DNA from: Bacillota bacterium
Lineage (GTDB): Bacteria > Bacillota > Clostridia > Peptostreptococcales > Acidaminobacteraceae
Assembly (NCBI GenBank): GCA_023443345.1
Contig: JAEZUZ010000081.1
Span: 1 to 5,973, forward strand
Length of the DNA: 5,973 nucleotides
Direction: 5' to 3'
Notes under the pieces: generated by a model
Told to the model about the DNA's origin: nothing
The model's database searches: none
Seen by the model: the letters and a program-made list of their open reading frames with translations, nothing else
Program-made: the position numbers and the translations under genes
Part shown: in pieces, positions 1-5,973 of the stretch
How the letters are laid out: the number at the start of each line of letters is the position of its first letter
Position numbering within the stretch: position 1 is the first letter of the stretch

Positions 1-2397
1 TTCTAATTTAGATAACAATAATGTAACAGACTTATTATCATTAGCCATTACACTATCAGAGATACCCTTTAATTGTTCCATATCAACATTTTCAAAAATT
101 TGATAATATAAATTAATTCCATTTATATCTCTAGATTTATTCCTAATTTCAACAATACTATCACTTTTTTTATTTAATTTCAAGTTTTTGACTTCCTGTT
201 TTAATTCTTTAATAGTATTTTTCTGTGATTCTATTGTATTTAGTAAGTTGTCTTGTTGAGTTGAGAGTAATTTAGAAATATCATTTATCAATTTTCCCTG
301 TGACTGATACAACTTAAGTGCAACTTTTCCTGTAACAGCTTCAATTCTTCTTACACCTGAAGCAACAGCCTTTTCAGATATTATTTTAAATGAACCAATT
401 TCTCCAGTAGAATCTACGTGTGTTCCGCCACATAATTCCATAGAAAAATCCCCCATTGTAATAGTTCTAACTACATTAGAATATTTTTCTGAAAATAGCG
501 CTTTAGCTCCAAGTTTCTTAGCTTCTTCTAGATTCATATTTCTAACTAGTAGATGATGATCTTTCATTATTTCTTCATTTACGTTATTTTCAATATTTAG
601 TATTTCATCTTCTGTTAGAGATTTCTGATAAGTGAAGTCAAATCTCAATTTAGTATTATCAACTAATGAACCTGCTTGATCTATTGAGCCACTTAAAACT
701 CTGTTTAAAGCTTCATGAAGTAAGTGAGTTGCCGAGTGATTTCTTCTGATATCATTTCTTCTTTCTTGATCAACTTTTAATACTACTACATCAGATTTTC
801 TAACAGGTTCTGTAACTTCAACTTCATGAATAAATACATCACCTTCTTTATATACATTAATAACTTTATTATTATTTAAAGTACCTATATCATGTACTTG
901 ACCACCTGATGTTGCATAAAAAGGTGTTTTTTGAAGAACTATTCTAACTATGCCTTCTTGTGCTTCTTCAACAAATTCATCATTATCAATAATTTCTAAT
1001 ATTTCTGAGACAGTATCTAAAGTGTCATATCCTACAAATATAGTTGAATCTAATTCAGCAAGTCTATGTAGTAAAACTGGATTCCATGCTTTAGATGAAT
1101 TAGCTGAAGATTCTCTAGCTCTTTCTTTTTGCTTAAGCATTTCTCTATTAAAGCCTTCTTCATCTACACTAAATCCATTTTCTAAAGCAATTTCTTGAGT
1201 TAATTCAAGAGGAAATCCATATGTGTCATATAACTTAAATGCTTCTTCACCTGTTACTTGTTTTTGATTTTTCTGAAGAATTTCGTCTATAAAATGTAGT
1301 CCTCTATCTAGAGTAATTTGAAATCTATCATATTCCTGCATAATTGAATTGATAATCATTTGGCTATTCTTAACAAGTTCACCATATTGTTTTGAATATA
1401 CATTTATAACTTCATCAATTATAGTCTTAAATTCATTCTTATTAATATTTAATTTTTTAAGTTGAATTATTGTTCTTCTTATAAGTTTCTTTAAGACATA
1501 GCCTCTTGATTCATTTGATATTATTACTCCATCAGAAATCATGAAGATGATGCTTCTTAAATGATCACATACTATTCTCATAGCGATATCGCTTTTAATA
1601 TCTTCTAAGTAATTGAAGTCAGATACCTTTTCTATAGCAGAAAGTATCTTTCTCATGTGATCTGTCTCATATACATCTCTTTTTTCTTGTATTACAAGAG
1701 CAAGTCTTTCAAGACCCATACCTGTATCTATATTTTTATTTTTTAATGGAGTATAACTTCCATCTTCATTTTTATTGAATTGAGTAAATACATGGTTCCA
1801 AATCTCTATGTATCTATCTCCTTCTGATCCAGGTTTTTCATCAGGATCTCCATTAGAATATTGCTGACCTCTATCATAATAAATTTCTGAACAAGGGCCA
1901 CATGGACCTAGACCTATTTCCCAAAAGTTGTCATCCTTTCCTAGTTTGACAATTCTTTCTTCTGGAAAATTTAGTTCATTTTTCCAAATATTATAACTAT
2001 CCTCGTCTTCTTCATATACGCTGACCCAGAGTCTTTCTAAAGGTATTTCAAGAACTTTAGTTAAGTATTCCATTCCCCAAGAGAGTGTTTCTTTTTTAAA
2101 GTAATCACCAAAGGAAAAATTACCTAACATTTCAAAGAATGTTAAATGTCTAGATGTCTTTCCAACATTGTCTAAATCACCCACTCTAATACACTTTTGA
2201 CATGTTGCCATCCTTTTTTTAGGTGGCTCTTGAACTCCCATAAAATATTTTTTCAAGGGTGCCATGCCAGCTCCTATTAAAAGGATACTTGGATCATCGT
2301 TTGGTATTAATGAATAACTTGTCTCAACATAGTGACCTTTTTCTTTGTAAAAATTTAAAAAACTCTCTCTTAATTCCTGAACACTTCTAAATTTCAT
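1..2397 (-). CDS. alaS: Alanyl-tRNA synthetase (AlaRS), C-terminus cut by the window edge
   Basis: This cytoplasmic class II synthetase charges tRNA-Ala and hydrolyses mischarged Ser/Gly-tRNA-Ala. The frame is open from the ATG at 2397 to position 1 (799 codons), against roughly 870-880 residues for the family, so only the last ~80 residues (C-Ala domain) are missing. Visible in order: the catalytic core with RHLTFFEMLGNFSFGDYFK (residues 83-101, class II motif 2 region), GPCGPCSE (164-171) and motif 3 GMGLERL (226-232); a helical tRNA-recognition region; the editing domain with HSATH (H554, H558) and CGGTH (C656, H660), the four zinc/editing-site residues; then a Lys/Glu/Gln-rich predicted coiled coil (about 702-742). 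The compact CIRVGDLDNVG segment, shorter than the E. coli type, is as in Firmicute enzymes. The start overlaps the 3' end of mnmA by 11 bp and has its own Shine-Dalgarno, so the two are very likely co-transcribed. No frameshift or missing catalytic residue was seen. Confidence 0.97.
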   Translation of the reverse strand, partial: MKFRSVQELRESFLNFYKEKGHYVETSYSLIPNDDPSILLIGAGMAPLKKYFMGVQEPPKKRMATCQKCIRVGDLDNVGKTSRHLTFFEMLGNFSFGDYFKKETLSWGMEYLTKVLEIPLERLWVSVYEEDEDSYNIWKNELNFPEERIVKLGKDDNFWEIGLGPCGPCSEIYYDRGQQYSNGDPDEKPGSEGDRYIEIWNHVFTQFNKNEDGSYTPLKNKNIDTGMGLERLALVIQEKRDVYETDHMRKILSAIEKVSDFNYLEDIKSDIAMRIVCDHLRSIIFMISDGVIISNESRGYVLKKLIRRTIIQLKKLNINKNEFKTIIDEVINVYSKQYGELVKNSQMIINSIMQEYDRFQITLDRGLHFIDEILQKNQKQVTGEEAFKLYDTYGFPLELTQEIALENGFSVDEEGFNREMLKQKERARESSANSSKAWNPVLLHRLAELDSTIFVGYDTLDTVSEILEIIDNDEFVEEAQEGIVRIVLQKTPFYATSGGQVHDIGTLNNNKVINVYKEGDVFIHEVEVTEPVRKSDVVVLKVDQERRNDIRRNHSATHLLHEALNRVLSGSIDQAGSLVDNTKLRFDFTYQKSLTEDEILNIENNVNEEIMKDHHLLVRNMNLEEAKKLGAKALFSEKYSNVVRTITMGDFSMELCGGTHVDSTGEIGSFKIISEKAVASGVRRIEAVTGKVALKLYQSQGKLINDISKLLSTQQDNLLNTIESQKNTIKELKQEVKNLKLNKKSDSIVEIRNKSRDINGINLYYQIFENVDMEQLKGISDSVMANDNKSVTLLLSKLE

Positions 2398-3430
2398 TCT
2401 CTATCCTTTCAACAACTCCACCACCATATACATAATCGTCTTCATATAGAACTAAAGACTGACCTGGTGTAACAGCTCTTTCCTTTTCATTAAATATAAC
2501 ATATGGCTTATTATCTGAATTAATATAGACTCTGCATAGAGCTTGCTTTGCTCCAGATCTAACTTTTGCCTTAAGTTGCTTCTTGAGTGCGGTTTCTATA
2601 TCATCATATATCAAATGTAAATCTTTTAAATATGCTTTTTTTGCAAAAGTATCTTGATTGCTTCCTACTATTACATCTCCAGAGCTCTCTATTTTAGTAA
2701 CAAAGAATGGTCCCCCACTAAGACCAAGTCCCTTTCTCTGGCCTATAGTATATTTTTCAATTCCGCTATGTTCTCCTAAAACTCGTCCATCTATGGTCTT
2801 AAAAAATCCTTTTTTTAGTTGAACATTGTTATCTTCAAACCACTCTATGTGATCATTAGTTGGAATAAAACATATATCCTGTGAATCAGATTGAGAACTT
2901 ACACTAAGCCCTACTTCTCTAGCTTTTTCTCTAACATCTGCTTTGGAATTAAAAATTGATAGCGGAAATAGTATTCTCTCTAATTTATCCTGTGTAAGAT
3001 GGTATAGCATATATGTCTGATCTTTCATATGGTTATTGGCCATCTTTAATCTATACTTTCCATCTACAAAATCCTTTGCCGCATAATGACCTGTAGCTAC
3101 ATATTTAGCATCCATTTTGTCACAAAATTCTAAAACTTTTCCAAATTTAATAAGTCTATTGCACTTAACACAAGGATTTGGTGTTCTACCCGATTTATAT
3201 TCATCTATAAAATAAGATATTATTTCTTCTTTAAAATCTTCTACTAAGTTTAAGGTATGAAATTCTATTCCAAGTTCTTTACATACTGCTTCTGCTTGCT
3301 TTGCTGCGTGGTGTTGATGTAATACCATGTGCATTCCTATAACTTCATACCCCTGTTCTTTCAATAAATAAGCACCTACGGCAGAATCTACACCACCACT
3401 GATGCCTATAACTACTCTATTGTTATTCAA
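2387..3430 (-). CDS. mnmA: tRNA-specific 2-thiouridylase MnmA
   Basis: MnmA adenylates U34 of tRNA-Lys/Glu/Gln with ATP and replaces the C2 oxygen with sulfur supplied by a cysteine desulfurase (not in this window). The 347-residue protein is slightly shorter than the usual 360-375. It shows the PP-loop SGGVDS (residues 11-16), GRTPNPCVKCN (81-91) with the catalytic cysteine C90, ATGHY (112-116), KDQTYMLYHL (136-145), SDSQDICFI (181-189) with the second catalytic cysteine C187, YTIGQRKGLG (227-236), and the C-terminal beta-barrel signature AVTPGQSLVLY (319-329) followed by YGGGVVE. The loop after the second strand (residues 33-45) is compressed relative to the E. coli type. C87 stands where many MnmA proteins have Asp, giving CxxC. 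The start is TTG at 3430-3428: no ATG occurs before residue 33, which is beyond the essential P-loop, and a good Shine-Dalgarno precedes the TTG. The stop is TAG, overlapping alaS by 11 bp. Confidence 0.96.
   Translation of the reverse strand: MNNNRVVIGISGGVDSAVGAYLLKEQGYEVIGMHMVLHQHHAAKQAEAVCKELGIEFHTLNLVEDFKEEIISYFIDEYKSGRTPNPCVKCNRLIKFGKVLEFCDKMDAKYVATGHYAAKDFVDGKYRLKMANNHMKDQTYMLYHLTQDKLERILFPLSIFNSKADVREKAREVGLSVSSQSDSQDICFIPTNDHIEWFEDNNVQLKKGFFKTIDGRVLGEHSGIEKYTIGQRKGLGLSGGPFFVTKIESSGDVIVGSNQDTFAKKAYLKDLHLIYDDIETALKKQLKAKVRSGAKQALCRVYINSDNKPYVIFNEKERAVTPGQSLVLYEDDYVYGGGVVERIENEI
2404..2409 (-). promoter_or_regulatory. Ribosome binding site of alaS, inside the mnmA 3' end
   Basis: On the minus strand AAAGGA lies 6 nt before the ATG at 2397-2395. 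It sits inside the last mnmA codons (V-E-R-I-E-N-E-I), so ribosomes finishing mnmA could couple to alaS initiation. It fixes the alaS start, which also matches the family N-terminus. Confidence 0.75.
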
Positions 3431-3434
3431 TTGT

Positions 3435-3440
3435 TCTCCT
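3435..3440 (-). promoter_or_regulatory. Ribosome binding site of mnmA (supports the TTG start)
   Basis: On the minus strand AGGAGA is followed by the 4-nt spacer ACAA and then TTG at 3430-3428. The strong match at workable spacing, with no in-frame ATG before the P-loop, decides for TTG initiation. Confidence 0.8.
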
Positions 3441-3450
3441 ATCTAATATA

Positions 3451-3490
3451 ATTATACATTAAGTCTATTAAATAAGATATTTCTTGTCAA
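3451..3490 (-). promoter_or_regulatory. Candidate sigma-A promoter for mnmA-alaS
   Basis: Minus-strand reading gives a perfect -35 box TTGACA (3490-3485). At a 17-nt spacer lies TAGACT (3467-3462), a 4/6 match to the -10 consensus. A perfect TATAAT lies at 3456-3451, but it is 28 nt from that -35 box and has no good -35 of its own. Either could be used; the element lies just downstream of the terminator of the preceding operon and 20-35 nt before the mnmA RBS, where a promoter is expected. The leader would be only about 20-30 nt, which leaves no room for a riboswitch or T-box. The exact boxes are inferred. Confidence 0.5.
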
Positions 3491-3497
3491 TGAAAAG

Positions 3498-3528
3498 TTA
3501 AAAAGGCAATATTATATTGCCTTTTTAA
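3498..3528 (-). terminator. Rho-independent terminator after the PTS/deglycase operon
   Basis: A perfect 13-bp inverted repeat: TTAAAAAGGCAAT at 3498-3510 and ATTGCCTTTTTAA at 3516-3528, with a 5-nt loop. On the minus-strand transcript the GGC/GCC core is followed by T5, then AA and CTTTT. It begins 20 nt after the stop of the SIS-domain gene (3548) and lies before the mnmA promoter, so it separates the two blocks. The symmetric A/T arms could also work in the plus direction, but no plus-strand gene needs it. Confidence 0.9.
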
Positions 3529-3547
3529 ACTTTCTGTCATCAATATT

Positions 3548-4567
3548 CTAATAATCAAATTGTCTATAGTATCTTCTATAGTCTAAATTGTGTCCTGTAT
3601 AGCTTTCAAAATGAGCTGCTAATCTATCAACTAAACATGTTGAACAAATTAGTGGAGCTACAATCCATCTAAATTCCTTAGGGAAGTTATTAAGAGCATA
3701 TTCTTGTGTATCAATTATGACTAATTTGTCTGTATATTTTTCAAGGAACTTTTGACATCTTTCATCTAAATCCCTTGATTTTGACTCAGATTTTACAAGA
3801 AATACGCTTGTATCTTTATCAATTAATTCAAGAGTTCCGTGGAAAAATTCAGGAGATGTAACAGATTTAGTTTTAATCCACTGCATTTCTTCAAGTATGC
3901 ACATTGAGAATAAATATACTTCTCCCCACATTTCTCTACTTCCAATCCAATATTGAATTGGTGCATCAAAGTGTTTTGAAGCTATTTCCTTTGCTTTAGG
4001 ATCAAAAGATTCTTTAATTTTTTCTAAATTTTGAGGAATATTTTCTAATCCCTTAGCAAATTCATCATATTTATCGAAATCTCCTCTGTTATGTAAGAAT
4101 CTAAAGAATAGCCAGTATAATAACATGTATTCATATTCAACTCCTTTTTTATGTTTCATTGGAACTACATATGTACTTGCCTTAGCTAATGGAGATTCAG
4201 GATTTCCTGTGCAACTTATTACTCTTATTCCTTTTTCTTTACAGTGTTTAGCAATTGCAACAGTTTCCTTTGTATCTCCAGACTTAGAAAGTGTAATTAA
4301 AACTGATTTCTCGTTTAATCTTTTATTGTTACTAATAATTAGTTCAGCTGCTTGTTCTATATACACAGGAAGATCTGTAAGTTCTTTTGCAAACTCACCA
4401 ACTGCCATCATTGGAGCAAGTGAACCTCCTACTGCACTGAAAAATATATTTTCGTAGCCTTCCTTTGATATTTTATCTGCTATTTCTTCAGCAACAGCTC
4501 TTGCTTTAATTATTTCACTTGCACTATTTCTATATTCTTCTCTATTAAATTTCAATAATTCTTTCAT
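3548..4567 (-). CDS. Two-SIS-domain sugar-amine-6-phosphate deglycase, FrlB/FraB/GfrF-like
   Basis: This 339-residue cytoplasmic protein has two SIS (sugar isomerase) folds, about residues 25-155 and 195-330. The first carries the phosphosugar-binding segment TLSKSGDTKETV (92-103). The second carries EFFHGTLEL (240-248), and the C-terminus reads HNLDYRRYY (326-334), matching my recollection of the HNPDERRYY ending of E. coli FrlB, the fructoselysine-6-phosphate deglycase. E227 and H243 are 16 residues apart, the spacing of the catalytic Glu/His pair in FraB and FrlB. Family members split a 6-phosphorylated Amadori-type sugar-amine into hexose 6-phosphate and a free amino acid or amine. It starts 9 nt after the IID gene with a perfect AGGAGG, so it should act on the product of this PTS. 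The exact substrate (fructoselysine, glucoselysine, fructose-asparagine or another) cannot be read from sequence. A GlmS-like or AgaS-like isomerase/deaminase is less likely: there is no glutaminase domain, and the C-terminal signature is FrlB-like. Confidence 0.87.
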   Translation of the reverse strand: MKELLKFNREEYRNSASEIIKARAVAEEIADKISKEGYENIFFSAVGGSLAPMMAVGEFAKELTDLPVYIEQAAELIISNNKRLNEKSVLITLSKSGDTKETVAIAKHCKEKGIRVISCTGNPESPLAKASTYVVPMKHKKGVEYEYMLLYWLFFRFLHNRGDFDKYDEFAKGLENIPQNLEKIKESFDPKAKEIASKHFDAPIQYWIGSREMWGEVYLFSMCILEEMQWIKTKSVTSPEFFHGTLELIDKDTSVFLVKSESKSRDLDERCQKFLEKYTDKLVIIDTQEYALNNFPKEFRWIVAPLICSTCLVDRLAAHFESYTGHNLDYRRYYRQFDY

Positions 4568-4572
4568 ATTTA

Positions 4573-4578
4573 CCTCCT
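4573..4578 (-). promoter_or_regulatory. Ribosome binding site of the deglycase gene, overlapping the IID stop codon
   Basis: A perfect AGGAGG on the minus strand, 5 nt before the ATG at 4567-4565. Its first two bases are the last two of the IID TAG stop codon (4579-4577), which suggests translational coupling in one operon. Confidence 0.85.
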
Positions 4579-5392
4579 AAAATAACCCAACATATTTACC
4601 AATTACACATAGCACAATTGTTCCTATTATAAGGATCATTGGACTAACTTTTTTCTTAAGAAAATAGTAGTAAATCCATGTTACTGATAATCCAACGATA
4701 CCAGGCATGATTTCATTTAATATCTCTTGTAATGGTTTAGCTGTTTCACCAGATCCAATTGTCATAGCAATTTCTGTATAAACCATATCTTTAGACATAG
4801 CCCCAATTACTATAATTCCAAGAATACTTGAAGCAAGTAACACCTTATCCATAACTCCATTTTCTTTCATTTTGGTGAGATAATTAAATCCTATTTCATA
4901 TCCCAATTTAGCTCCAAAAAGTCTAACTGCAAAAGCAGGTATGTTATATATTAGAAAATATAGAATTGGACCAAGTATATTTCCTTGTAAAGCAAGTGAT
5001 AAACCTACACCAAGTGCTATAATTCTTATACAACCTAAGAAGATTGAATCACCAATACCACTTAATGGACCCATAAGAGCTGTTTTAATACTTGTAATTG
5101 ATTCTGCGTCAACTTCACCCTTTTGTTTTAATTCCTCCATTGAAGCTACAACTCCACCAACAAATGGAGCGGCTTGTACTGTTATGTTAAAGAATTCTAC
5201 ATGTCTAGATAAAGCTTCAACATATCCCTCTTTATCATCTTTATAAATTTTCTTTAGTATAGGATTTACCATCATTGCAAAAGCAATGTGCATCTGTCTT
5301 TCATAGTTCCATGAAAATTCCATTCCAAGTGCACCTTGATTTAGAGCCATTTTATATAAATCTTTTTTAGTAATTAAAGCATTAGAATTCAT
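4577..5392 (-). CDS. PTS mannose-family transporter subunit IID
   Basis: IID is one of the two membrane subunits of a mannose-class PTS permease, which with IIC moves the sugar across the membrane while IIA/IIB phosphorylate it. At 271 residues it has the family length. Numbered from the ATG at 5395, it shows the N-terminal FSWNYERQMHIAFAMMVNPILKKIY (27-51), FFNITVQAAPFVGGV (68-82), the family motif MGPLSGIGDS (108-117), hydrophobic segments at about 119-137, 140-158 and 185-200, and a C-terminal hydrophobic hairpin with the final membrane segment near 252-267. Two adjacent ATGs (5395 and 5392) are possible starts. I chose 5392 because the Shine-Dalgarno GAGGA lies 5 nt before it but only 2 nt before 5395. 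The gene overlaps the IIC 3' end by 11 bp and is followed closely by the deglycase gene. Family assignment is firm, but the transported sugar is not evident; the deglycase neighbour suggests a glycated amine. Confidence 0.94.
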   Translation of the reverse strand: MNSNALITKKDLYKMALNQGALGMEFSWNYERQMHIAFAMMVNPILKKIYKDDKEGYVEALSRHVEFFNITVQAAPFVGGVVASMEELKQKGEVDAESITSIKTALMGPLSGIGDSIFLGCIRIIALGVGLSLALQGNILGPILYFLIYNIPAFAVRLFGAKLGYEIGFNYLTKMKENGVMDKVLLASSILGIIVIGAMSKDMVYTEIAMTIGSGETAKPLQEILNEIMPGIVGLSVTWIYYYFLKKKVSPMILIIGTIVLCVIGKYVGLF

Positions 5393-5973
5393 CATCTTCC
5401 TCGCTTTCTACTGATTGAATTTCTGAACTTACAGCAACTAAATTTGGCTCTAAAAATCTAAACTTAATCATTATAATTACTAAGCCAAGAATTGCTACTC
5501 CTAAAACAGGAACTTTTAAATAAGCTGCTGCTAAAAATCCGATAAAGTAATATGGTACGATTCTCTTTGTCAAAATCATTCTCATAAGCATTGCAAAACC
5601 TAGCGCAGGAAGTAAACCAGCAGCTGCTTCCATACCATCAATTAAAACTTGAGGTATTGAATCAATTATTGTCTGAGTTCCTTCAGCACCGAAATAAAAT
5701 GGAACAAAAACTAGAACAAATCTTCTAAGAACTTTTAACATTCCTATTACCCAGTGTGTCGCTACAACTCCACCATAATTTCCTTGGCTTGCATATTTAT
5801 CTGTCCATCTTATTATGAATGAATTCATTACATTCAAGAAGTTACCTACTGCAAGAGATATTAGAGCTATTGGCATACTTATTGCAATTGCTGATTCAAC
5901 TCCATTTCCTGTGTGAATTGCTAAAGCAGTTGCTAAAACGCCACCAACTATTGAATCTGGTGGAATATAAGCT
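5382..5973 (-). CDS. PTS mannose-family transporter subunit IIC, N-terminus cut by the window edge
   Basis: This is the membrane subunit that pairs with IID to form the sugar translocation channel of a mannose-class PTS. The frame is open to the window edge and gives 196 codons plus a TAA stop (5384-5382); family members have about 250-270 residues, so some 60 N-terminal residues lie outside. The first visible residues, A-Y-I-P-P-D-S-I-V-G-G-V-L-A-T-A-L-A-I, are the conserved IIC P-P-D-x-x-x-G-G segment. The ATG at 5876-5874 is therefore internal, not the start. Further on are several hydrophobic segments (IALISLAVGNFLNVMNSF; FVLVFVPFYFGA; AAGLLPALGFAMLMRMI; VPYYFIGFLAAAYL; GVAILGLVIIMI) and a charged C-terminal tail, S-E-E-D-D-E-F. 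It overlaps the IID gene. The upstream IIA and IIB components and the operon promoter are expected beyond 5973. Confidence 0.93.
   Translation of the reverse strand, partial: AYIPPDSIVGGVLATALAIHTGNGVESAIAISMPIALISLAVGNFLNVMNSFIIRWTDKYASQGNYGGVVATHWVIGMLKVLRRFVLVFVPFYFGAEGTQTIIDSIPQVLIDGMEAAAGLLPALGFAMLMRMILTKRIVPYYFIGFLAAAYLKVPVLGVAILGLVIIMIKFRFLEPNLVAVSSEIQSVESEEDDEF
5398..5402 (-). promoter_or_regulatory. Ribosome binding site of the IID gene, within the IIC coding end
   Basis: GAGGA on the minus strand, encoded by the Glu-Glu codons of the acidic IIC tail (E-S-E-E-D-D-E-F). Spacing is 2 nt to the ATG at 5395 and 5 nt to the ATG at 5392, favouring the second. Confidence 0.7.

Noticed and set aside
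950..1198. Plus-strand open frame of 82 codons
   Set aside because: It lies wholly within the strongly conserved alaS frame on the other strand, has Ser/Leu-rich low-complexity content and no plausible RBS or family motif; it is an antisense shadow.
2214..2222. A7 run in alaS, considered as a frameshift or sequencing-error site
   Set aside because: The frame before and after it matches the conserved AlaRS sequence (QEPPKKRMATCQKC) without interruption.
2802..2818. A-AAA-AAA slippery heptamer in mnmA (at residues L-K-K-G-F-F), a possible -1 frameshift site
   Set aside because: A -1 shift would reach a stop after about four codons, no clear downstream stem was seen, and A-runs are common in such AT-rich DNA; the normal frame gives a complete MnmA.
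3431..3497. T-box or other riboswitch before mnmA-alaS
   Set aside because: Only about 67 bp lie between terminator and start, and the predicted transcript leader is shorter still; there is no room for a T-box core and no second terminator hairpin.
4125..4457. Plus-strand open frame of 110 codons
   Set aside because: It is antisense to the first SIS domain of the deglycase gene; its hydrophobic character is the mirror of the real gene's codons and it shows no recognisable domain.
4941..5246. Plus-strand open frame of 101 codons
   Set aside because: It is antisense to the IID gene over its most conserved motif, with no independent support.
5874..5876. ATG as the start of a short 164-residue IIC
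   Set aside because: The same frame stays open to the window edge and encodes the conserved IIC P-P-D-x-x-x-G-G segment upstream, so this Met is internal and the gene is simply cut by the window.
1..5973. CRISPR arrays, insertion sequences, tRNA genes, phage or defence modules
   Set aside because: No regularly spaced repeats, terminal inverted repeats, transposase motifs or tRNA-like elements were seen; the window is filled by ordinary housekeeping and PTS genes.

Overview
The window is AT-rich (about 30% GC by eye) and every supported gene lies on the minus strand. Codon use (AGA arginine, A/T-ending codons), strong AGGAGG-type ribosome binding sites, a TTG start, and an AlaRS and MnmA of clostridial type point to a low-GC Bacillota, probably a Clostridia/Tissierellia-type anaerobe. 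The genus cannot be read from the sequence.

In transcription order (right to left) there are two blocks. The first (5973 to 3548) is the distal part of a mannose-family PTS operon. It holds a IIC membrane subunit whose N-terminus is cut by the window edge, a IID membrane subunit overlapping it, and, 9 nt further on, a two-SIS-domain protein of the FrlB/FraB/GfrF type (sugar-amine-6-phosphate deglycase). A perfect 13-bp hairpin terminator at 3498-3528 ends this block. The inferred pathway is uptake and phosphorylation of a glycated amino acid or similar sugar-amine conjugate by the PTS, then cytoplasmic cleavage by the deglycase to a hexose phosphate and a free amine. The IIA/IIB parts, the regulator and the promoter must lie beyond 5973.

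The second block (3490 to 1) is a translation-related pair. mnmA (tRNA U34 2-thiolase, TTG start) overlaps by 11 bp the start of alaS (alanyl-tRNA synthetase). alaS runs off the left edge after 799 codons, so only its C-terminal C-Ala part is missing. A candidate promoter lies between the terminator and mnmA. The leader is too short for a T-box, so alaS appears to be expressed from the mnmA promoter without one.

The only gene-free stretch is 3431-3547 (117 bp), and it is explained by the terminator, candidate promoter and mnmA RBS. I see no RNA genes, CRISPR, insertion sequences or mobile-element signatures. The most interesting points are the unknown substrate of the PTS/deglycase pair and the three-cysteine (CxxC plus C) active site of MnmA. 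No wholly new system is evident.
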